Shown here one piece after another: positions 58,703-64,000 of a stretch of DNA of 64,000 bases. Source of the stretch: Micromonospora echinaurantiaca (GTDB lineage Bacteria > Actinomycetota > Actinomycetes > Mycobacteriales > Micromonosporaceae); contig NZ_LT607750.1 in NCBI RefSeq assembly GCF_900090235.1, forward strand, positions 4,579,001 through 4,643,000, given 5' to 3'. Numbering within the stretch: position 1 is the first letter of the stretch; every line of letters starts with the position of its first letter. The notes under the pieces are model-generated. The model searched no databases, was not told the origin of the DNA, and worked only from the letters and a program-made list of their open reading frames with translations. The translations under genes were made by a program, and so were the position numbers.

Positions 58703-60773
58703 GGTTGGCCCCGGCGGTCCGGCCGCCCTCCCCGGGCTCGTCGACGCCGAGCGGCGGCACGGCCGGCGGCAGGGTGCTGCGCGGCACCACCCGCGGGCCC
58801 CGGGCCGGGCCGCGGGTGAGCGTGGCGTCGAACCGGTCCAGGTTCTTGCTGGCGGTCGACTCGAGCTGCCACGGCACGCTGGTCACCATCACCCCCGGCT
58901 CGAAGAGCAGCCGGCCCTTGAGCCGCAGCGCGCTCTGGTTGTGCAGCAGGTTCTCCCACCAGCGGCCGACCACGTACTCCGGGATGAAGACGGTGACCAC
59001 GTCCCGCGGGGACTCCCGGCGGACGCCGGCCACGTAGTTGAGGATCGGCCGGGTGATCTCCCGGTACGGCGAGTCGATCACGGTCAGCGGCACCGGCAGC
59101 TCCCGCCGCTCCCACTCCCCCTGCAGGTCCCGGGTGTCCTTGTCGTCGACGTTGACGGTCACCGCGGTCAGTGTGTCCGGCCGGGTGGCCCGGGCGTACG
59201 CGATGGCCCGCAGCGTCGGCTGGTGCAACTTGCTGACCAGCACCACGGCGTGGTTGCGGGCGGGCAGCACGGCGCGCCCGCCGTCCGGCGGGGTCAGCTC
59301 GGCGGCGACCCGGTCGTAGTGCCGGCGGATGGCCAGCATCAGCACGTAGATCACCGCCATCGCGGCGATCGCGATCCACGCCCCGAGCAGGAACTTGGTG
59401 ACCAGCACGACGACCAGCACCGCGCCGGTCATCGCCATCCCGAAGGTGTTGATCGCCCGGGAGCGGAGCATCCGCCGCCGCGCCTGCGGGTCGCGCTCGG
59501 TCTTCAGGTGCCGGTTCCAGTGCCGGATCATGCCGGCCTGGGAGAGGGTGAACGAGACGAACACCCCGACGATGTAGAGCTGGATGAGCTTGGTCACCTC
59601 GGCCTGGAAGCCGACGATCAGCACGATCGCGAAGACGGCCAGGAAGACGATCCCGTTGGAGAACGCCAGCCGGTCGCCCCGGGTGTGCAGCTGGCGGGGC
59701 AGGTACCGGTCCTGGGCGAGGATCGAGCCGAGCACCGGGAAGCCGTTGAAGGCGGTGTTCGCGGCCAGGAAGAGGATCAGCGCGGTGGCCCCGGCCACCA
59801 CGTAGAGCAGCACCGAGCCGGAGCCGAAGACCGTCTCGCCGAGCTGGGTGGTGACCGTCTTCTGCACGTACCCATCGGGGCCGCCGACGATCTGCAGGGC
59901 CGGGTCCTCGACGAACTGCAGCCCGGTGAGCCGGGACAGCCAGATGATGCCGATCAGCATCGCCACCGCGATGGTGCCGAGCAGCAGCAGGGTGGTGGCC
60001 GCGTTGCGGCTCTTCGGCGCCTTGAACGCGGGCACCCCGTTGGAGATCGCCTCCACGCCGGTGAGCGCGGCGCAGCCCGAGGAGAAGGTCCGCAGCAGCA
60101 GGAAGACCAGGGCGAAGCCGGTGACGCTGTGCTCGGCCTGGATCACCAGGTCGGCGCTGGGGGCGCGCAGGTCGTGGCCGAGCACGAAGACCCGGATCAG
60201 GCCGGTGAGCAGCATGGCGCCGATCACGATGACGAACCCGTAGGTGGGGATGGCGAAGGCCGTCCCGGACTCGCGCAGGCCGCGCAGGTTCATCGCGGTC
60301 AGCAGCACCACCGCGAGGACCGCGATGAGCACCTTGTGGGTGGCCACGAACGGCACCACGGAGCCGAGGTTGGCCACCCCGGAGGAGACCGACACCGCGA
60401 CCGTCAGCACGTAGTCGACCAGCAGCGCGCTGGCCACGCCGACGCCGGCGCGCGGCCCGAGGTTGACGGTGGCCACCTCGTAGTCGCCGCCGCCGGAGGG
60501 GTAGGCGTGCACGTTCTGCCGGTAGCTGGCCACCACGGTGAGCATCACCCCGACCACGGCGAGGGCGATCCACGGCGAGAAGAGGTACGCCGACGCGCCC
60601 GCGATGGAGAGGGTCAGCAGGATCTCGTCCGGCGCGTACGCCACGCTGGAGAGGGCGTCGGAGGCGAAGACGGGCAGCGCGATGCGCTTCGGCAGGAGGG
60701 TGTGCTGGAGCCGGTCGGACCGGAACGGTCGACCGACGAGCAGCCGCTTCAGCAGCGAGGTGGGACTGGCCAC
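58695..60773 (-). CDS. APC-family permease, KimA-like (potassium importer candidate)
   Basis: A 692-residue protein with about 12 membrane helices and a cytoplasmic C-terminus of some 200 residues. Recognisable parts: ALSSVAYAPDEILLTLS, AYPSGGGDYEVA, GVEAISNGVPAFKAPKSRNA and FLAANTAFNGFPVL. These are features of the APC subfamily that includes B. subtilis KimA, a proton-coupled potassium importer controlled by c-di-AMP. The divergent TrkA pair supports a role in potassium uptake, but an amino-acid permease cannot be excluded. GTG 60773; its end overlaps the RNA methyltransferase start. No c-di-AMP riboswitch is seen upstream. Confidence 0.85.
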   Translation of the reverse strand: MASPTSLLKRLLVGRPFRSDRLQHTLLPKRIALPVFASDALSSVAYAPDEILLTLSIAGASAYLFSPWIALAVVGVMLTVVASYRQNVHAYPSGGGDYEVATVNLGPRAGVGVASALLVDYVLTVAVSVSSGVANLGSVVPFVATHKVLIAVLAVVLLTAMNLRGLRESGTAFAIPTYGFVIVIGAMLLTGLIRVFVLGHDLRAPSADLVIQAEHSVTGFALVFLLLRTFSSGCAALTGVEAISNGVPAFKAPKSRNAATTLLLLGTIAVAMLIGIIWLSRLTGLQFVEDPALQIVGGPDGYVQKTVTTQLGETVFGSGSVLLYVVAGATALILFLAANTAFNGFPVLGSILAQDRYLPRQLHTRGDRLAFSNGIVFLAVFAIVLIVGFQAEVTKLIQLYIVGVFVSFTLSQAGMIRHWNRHLKTERDPQARRRMLRSRAINTFGMAMTGAVLVVVLVTKFLLGAWIAIAAMAVIYVLMLAIRRHYDRVAAELTPPDGGRAVLPARNHAVVLVSKLHQPTLRAIAYARATRPDTLTAVTVNVDDKDTRDLQGEWERRELPVPLTVIDSPYREITRPILNYVAGVRRESPRDVVTVFIPEYVVGRWWENLLHNQSALRLKGRLLFEPGVMVTSVPWQLESTASKNLDRFDATLTRGPARGPRVVPRSTLPPAVPPLGVDEPGEGGRTAGANRD

Positions 60774-60934
60774 AACCGCCAAGCGTACGACCCGCCGTCC
60801 GCGGGCGCGGGGGTGGTCGATCACGTCGGGCCGCCCCGGCGGAGTACCGTCGGTCCCCGCCCCTGCCGGGAACGTGGCAGGCTCGCAGACACACGCCCGA
60901 TCCGGCGGGGCGGGTGGCACCTTGGGAGGGCAGC

Positions 60935-61600
60935 GTGCACGTCGTGATCATGGGGTGTGGCCGGGTCGGCTCGACCCTCGCCCACAGCCTGGAGTCCCGG
61001 GGGCACTCGGTGGCGGTCATCGACCAGGACGCCGACGCCTTCCGCCGGCTCGGCCCGGACTTCGCCGGGATCACGGTCACCGGCGCCGGCTTCGACGGCG
61101 AGGTGCTGCGCCAGGCCGGCATCGAGCGCGCGGACGCCTTCGCCGCGGTCTCCAGCGGCGACAACTCCAACATCATCTCGGCCCGGCTGGCCCGGGAGAC
61201 GTTCGGGGTGTCCCGGGTCGCCGCGCGGATCTACGACCAGCGCCGCGCGCAGGTCTACGAGCGCCTGGGCATCCCCACCGTGGCCACCGTCCGGTGGACC
61301 GCCGACCGGATGCTGCGGCACCTGGTGCCGGAGGGCAACGTGGAGATCTTCCGCGACCCGACCAGCACCGTGTCGATCGTCGAGGTGCCGACGCACAAGG
61401 ACTGGATCGGCCGGCCGGTGCGCGCCCTGGAGGAGGCGACCGGCGCCCGGGTGGCCTACCTGAGCCGCTTCGGCATCGGCACGCTGCCCACCACGTCCAG
61501 CGTCGTGCAGGAGGGTGACCAAATCTTCATGCTGGTCACCGACGACATCGTGGCGACGGTCACGTCGGTGGCGGCGGCGCCGCCGGAAGGAGTGCACTGA
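60935..61600 (+). CDS. TrkA-type potassium uptake regulatory protein (first)
   Basis: A 221-residue RCK/TrkA protein. It starts VHVVIMGCGRVGSTLA with a Rossmann glycine loop; a TrkA_N domain follows with RLARETFGVSRVAARIYD, and a TrkA_C domain is at the end (SSVVQEGDQIFMLVT). It binds NAD(H) or ATP and gates a potassium transporter, presumably the divergent permease or an uncharacterised partner. GTG 60935 follows GGGAGGG. Two bp separate its stop from the start of the second trkA-type gene. Gene pair equivalent to ceoB-ceoC of M. tuberculosis, from memory. Confidence 0.93.
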   Translation: MHVVIMGCGRVGSTLAHSLESRGHSVAVIDQDADAFRRLGPDFAGITVTGAGFDGEVLRQAGIERADAFAAVSSGDNSNIISARLARETFGVSRVAARIYDQRRAQVYERLGIPTVATVRWTADRMLRHLVPEGNVEIFRDPTSTVSIVEVPTHKDWIGRPVRALEEATGARVAYLSRFGIGTLPTTSSVVQEGDQIFMLVTDDIVATVTSVAAAPPEGVH

Positions 61601-61602
61601 GC

Positions 61603-62292
61603 ATGCGGATCGCCATCGCCGGCGCCGGCAACGTGGGCCGTTCCATCGCCCAGGAGCTGATCGACAACGGCCACCAGGTGATGCTCATCGAGCGCCAGCC
61701 CAAGATGCTGCGGCCCGACCGGGTGCCGGCCGCGGAGTGGGTGCTGGCCGACGCGTGCGAGCTGACCAGCCTGGAGGAGGCCAACGTGGCCGGCTGCGAC
61801 GTGGTCGTCGCGGCCACCGGCGACGACAAGGTCAACCTGGTGGTGTCGCTGCTGGCCAAGACCGAGTTCGCGGTGCCCCGGGTGGTCGCCCGGGTGAACC
61901 GGGCCGAGAACGAGTGGCTCTTCACCGAGCAGTGGGGCGTCGACGTCGCGGTGAGCAAGCCCCGGGTGATGGCCGCCCTGGTCGAGGAGGCGGTCACGGT
62001 CGGCGACCTGGTCCGGCTGATGACCTTCCGGCAGGGCGAGGCGAACCTGGTCGAGATCACCCTGCCGACGACCGCCCCGTACGTCGGGCAGCCGCTGCAC
62101 GCGGTGCCGCTGCCCCGCGACTCCGCGCTGGTGGCGATCCTGCGCGGCAAGCGGGTGCTGGTGCCCAGCCCGGACGACCCGCTGGAGGCCGGCGACGAGC
62201 TGATCTTCGTCTGCACCGCCGAGGTGGAGGACGCGGTGCGGGCCGTGGTGCTCGGGCCGGACAGCGTCGAGCGGACCCGCGAGGCGCGCTGA
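61603..62292 (+). CDS. TrkA-type potassium uptake regulatory protein (second)
   Basis: A 229-residue TrkA protein: MRIAIAGAGNVGRSIAQEL is the nucleotide-binding start; VVVAATGDDKVNLVVSLLA and VARVNRAENEWL complete the TrkA_N domain; a TrkA_C domain is at the end. It forms an RCK unit with the preceding protein. ATG 61603 follows GGAG of the upstream coding end. The pair is probably cotranscribed. Confidence 0.93.
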   Translation: MRIAIAGAGNVGRSIAQELIDNGHQVMLIERQPKMLRPDRVPAAEWVLADACELTSLEEANVAGCDVVVAATGDDKVNLVVSLLAKTEFAVPRVVARVNRAENEWLFTEQWGVDVAVSKPRVMAALVEEAVTVGDLVRLMTFRQGEANLVEITLPTTAPYVGQPLHAVPLPRDSALVAILRGKRVLVPSPDDPLEAGDELIFVCTAEVEDAVRAVVLGPDSVERTREAR

Positions 62293-62328
62293 CCCGCCCG
62301 GGTGGCTCGGCCGGCCCCGGCGGGTGGC

Positions 62329-63009
62329 TCAGCCGCCGGCCAGCGGGGCCGAGCGGGTCTCCCGGGTCACCCGGCGGACGGTCCAGACGGTGATCAGCAG
62401 CAGCAGCGCGTACGGCGGGTAGCCCAGCGCCAGCCGGGCCACACCCAGCGCGGTGTCCTGCTGGGCGAGGTAGAGCCCGGCCTGCACGCCCACCTTGGCC
62501 AGCCAGACCACGCCCCAGAGCACGGTCAGCCCGGTGAAGGTCTTCACCAGCCGGGGGTCGTCGCGCCACTCCGAGCGGCCCTTGGCCACCAGCACCGACC
62601 AGATCCAGCCCACCAGGGGCTGCCGGATCGCCGCCGAGAGCAGCAACGCCAGCCCGTAGCCGATGCCGTAGAGGATGCCGGGGAGGTAGAAGTCCCGCTC
62701 GTCGCCGGTGCGCCAGGCGATCGCCGCGCCGACGGCGATGCCGAACAGCCCGTTGACCGCGTGCCGGACGGGCCGGCGCTGGACCAGCCGCAGCACCGCG
62801 ATCGCCAGCGCCACCGCCACCGAGGCGATCACCGCGGGGCGCAGCTCGCCGAGGATGTTGGCGACCACGAACACGAACACCGGGATGCTCGACTCCACCA
62901 GCCCCCGCCAGCCGCCAAGCTGGTCGGCCATCTGTTCGGCGATGGTGGGCAGCCGCTCCTCCTCCGGCCCGGTGTCCGGCTCCGCCGCCCGGTGCTGTCC
63001 CGTCGTCAC
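62329..63009 (-). CDS. DUF3159 family membrane protein
   Basis: A 226-residue protein with about five to six helices: ESSIPVFVFVVANILG, AVIASVAVALAIAVLRL, LPGILYGIGYGLALLLSAA and TFTGLTVLWGVVWLAKVG. The patterns LGGWRGLVESSIPV and NGLFGIAVGAAIAWRTG mark the DUF3159 family, function unknown. GTG 63009 overlaps the stop of the OB-fold protein by 4 bp. Order DUF3159 and OB-fold after the TrkA genes matches M. tuberculosis Rv2693c-Rv2694c from memory. Confidence 0.88.
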   Translation of the reverse strand: MTTGQHRAAEPDTGPEEERLPTIAEQMADQLGGWRGLVESSIPVFVFVVANILGELRPAVIASVAVALAIAVLRLVQRRPVRHAVNGLFGIAVGAAIAWRTGDERDFYLPGILYGIGYGLALLLSAAIRQPLVGWIWSVLVAKGRSEWRDDPRLVKTFTGLTVLWGVVWLAKVGVQAGLYLAQQDTALGVARLALGYPPYALLLLITVWTVRRVTRETRSAPLAGG

Positions 63010-63386
63010 TTCGGCGACTCCAGCTCGTAGTACGGGTTGTAGATGACCTTCCGGTCGTCCCGGACGGCCACCCGCCCGCGCGCGGTGAGGTGCCGGCCGG
63101 GCTCGATCCCGGCGATGTGCCGCCGGCCCAGCCAGACCAGCGTCACCACGTCGCTGCCGTCGTAGAGGTCCGCCTCCAGCGTGGGCAGGTTGGTGCGCGG
63201 GGTGTAGACCACGGTGCGCAGCCGCCCGGAAACCGACACCACCTGGCCCCGGTGGCACTGCCGGGCGGGCACCCCGCCGTGCTCGGCGCTCTCCTTCTGC
63301 AGCTCCTGCGCCTCGATCTCGGCCTCGCTGGCCGTGAGCCGGCGCAGCATCCGCCGCAGCGGCCTCCGGTCCTCGTCGGTCGTCAT
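63006..63386 (-). CDS. OB-fold nucleic acid binding protein
   Basis: A 126-residue protein: a basic helical N-terminus (LRRMLRRLTASEAEIEAQE) and an OB-fold, with GQVVSVSGRLRTVVYTP, LEADLYDGSDVVTLVWLG and GRHLTARGRVAVRDD. It would bind single-stranded DNA or RNA; its biological role is unknown. It overlaps DUF3159 (GTGA). The 124-bp gap upstream (63387-63510) shows nothing recognisable. Confidence 0.85.
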   Translation of the reverse strand: MTTDEDRRPLRRMLRRLTASEAEIEAQELQKESAEHGGVPARQCHRGQVVSVSGRLRTVVYTPRTNLPTLEADLYDGSDVVTLVWLGRRHIAGIEPGRHLTARGRVAVRDDRKVIYNPYYELESPK

Positions 63387-63510
63387 GACCTCCGCGTCAC
63401 CCTTCCACGCCGGCCGGCCCGCGCCGGCACTGCCCGAGCCCGGCGGCGCCGGGACCGTTCCGCCAGCGTACGCCGAGCGGGCCGGTCCCGGCGGGCCGGC
63501 GAAACGGCGG

Positions 63511-64000
63511 TCAGACCTCGCGGGGCTCCGGGGCGGGCCGGCCGGCCGCCGCGTCGGCGTCGGCTCCCCCGGCGCCGGCCGGACCGGCCTGGTCGGCGAC
63601 GTCGCGGGGCAGCCGCAGCGGCAGCGGCTCGCGCACCGGCTTCGCCTCCGGGCCCCGGTCGACCACCAGCCCGTCGAGGCACTGCGCCAGCGGCCCGGCC
63701 GCGGCCGGGTCGACGGCCGCCGGGCCCTGGTAGACGCCGCGGACCATCCAGCGCGGCCCGTCGATGCCGACGAACCGCAGGTCGGTCAGGCCGTCCGGGG
63801 TGCGGACCCGGGCGCGCAGCTCGGTGCCGTACTCCCCCTCGACCTCCTGGGCGGCGGCACCGTCGTTGAACAGCGACTGGCGGATCTCCTCACGCACCTC
63901 GTCCCAGATGCCCTCGGAGCGGGGTGCGGCGAAGACGCCGAGCTGGAGCGCGTTCTCGCCGTGCACCAGCACCACCTGCTGGATCACGCCCTGCGGGTCG
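63511..64000 (-). CDS. DUF3710 protein, 5' end outside window
   Basis: The C-terminal part of a DUF3710 protein, reading from the window's edge (DPQGVIQQVVLVH). Blocks are ENALQLGVFAAPRSEGIWDEVR, RFVGIDGPRWMVRGVYQG and AGPLAQCLDGLVVDRG. The C-terminus is Ala/Gly/Pro-rich. DUF3710 is an actinobacterial family of unknown function; M. tuberculosis Rv2696c is its homologue, from memory. The start codon lies beyond base 64000. Confidence 0.85.
   Translation of the reverse strand, partial: DPQGVIQQVVLVHGENALQLGVFAAPRSEGIWDEVREEIRQSLFNDGAAAQEVEGEYGTELRARVRTPDGLTDLRFVGIDGPRWMVRGVYQGPAAVDPAAAGPLAQCLDGLVVDRGPEAKPVREPLPLRLPRDVADQAGPAGAGGADADAAAGRPAPEPREV

Noticed and set aside
60774..60934. A possible c-di-AMP (ydaO-type) riboswitch before the KimA-like permease or trkA genes
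   Set aside because: Only 161 bp separate the divergent starts and no conserved riboswitch core or terminator hairpin is visible.

Overview
The window is very G+C-rich, almost fully coding DNA with actinobacterial habits: GTG and TTG starts, ATGA/GTGA gene overlaps, many apparently leaderless genes with a TANNNT box 6-9 nt before the start, and families such as DUF3000, DUF3159, DUF3710, HemQ and paired TrkA proteins. The gene content (two AA10 lytic polysaccharide monooxygenases, LigC plus a stand-alone LigD-type polymerase, MacB-like exporters) fits a Micromonosporaceae chromosome, probably Micromonospora; this is inferred from content, not from a search. I see no tRNA, rRNA, insertion sequence, phage or CRISPR array, and no gap above 300 bp without a gene.

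Layout. 1-11.2 kb: the end of a NurA-like nuclease gene, a spermidine-synthase-like protein, an ECF sigma/anti-sigma pair followed by a secreted-repeat lipoprotein, an AlkA-type glycosylase, a DUF1990 protein, ATP-dependent DNA ligase LigC, a secreted TAP-like hydrolase, a 2-TM potassium channel, a GNAT enzyme and a membrane protein. 11.2-19 kb: a four-gene ABC exporter operon on the minus strand (two large FtsX/MacB-type permeases, two ATPases). 19-25.2 kb: an L7/L12-like membrane protein, LigD-type polymerase, MsrB, a DUF305 lipoprotein overlapping an AA10 LPMO (CBM5/12), a solo CBM48 protein, a Cys-rich zinc-ribbon protein, an ElaA-like GNAT and a second AA10 LPMO (CBM2). 25.3-33.1 kb: heme genes hemE-hemY-hemQ (coproporphyrin route), DUF3000, a Pro-rich coiled-coil membrane protein, an anchored trypsin-like protease and RNase D. 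33.4-40.9 kb: thiolase/FadB beta-oxidation operon, a GGYP-repeat membrane protein, two VOC proteins and a two-component system. 41-54.2 kb: a C39-like peptidase, two membrane-anchored PQQ-type propellers, three related polytopic proteins (GT-C/YfhO-like), an SDR with a divergent AraC regulator, and a lipoprotein. 54.2-64 kb: dxs, anmK, a TrmA-type RNA methyltransferase, an APC (KimA-like) permease divergent from two TrkA proteins, DUF3159, an OB-fold protein and the end of a DUF3710 gene. From memory, the hem-DUF3000-RNase D block and the dxs-to-DUF3710 block follow the order of the M. tuberculosis Rv2676c-Rv2696c region, with an accessory block inserted here.

The most striking signal is a dispersed mini-ORF of about 80 bp. 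Five copies lie at three sites in three unrelated operons. Each copy encodes a 24-28 residue peptide of the type MSERSERIIRLSAKVP..., begins on the ATGA overlap with the preceding stop codon, and ends in another ATGA overlap with the next gene. Each also carries a GGAG motif before that downstream ATG. The period is 80 bp (84 nt of ORF minus the 4-nt overlap), so a copy can be inserted or tandemly duplicated without breaking translational coupling. Three tandem copies, two of them identical, separate the response regulator from its kinase.
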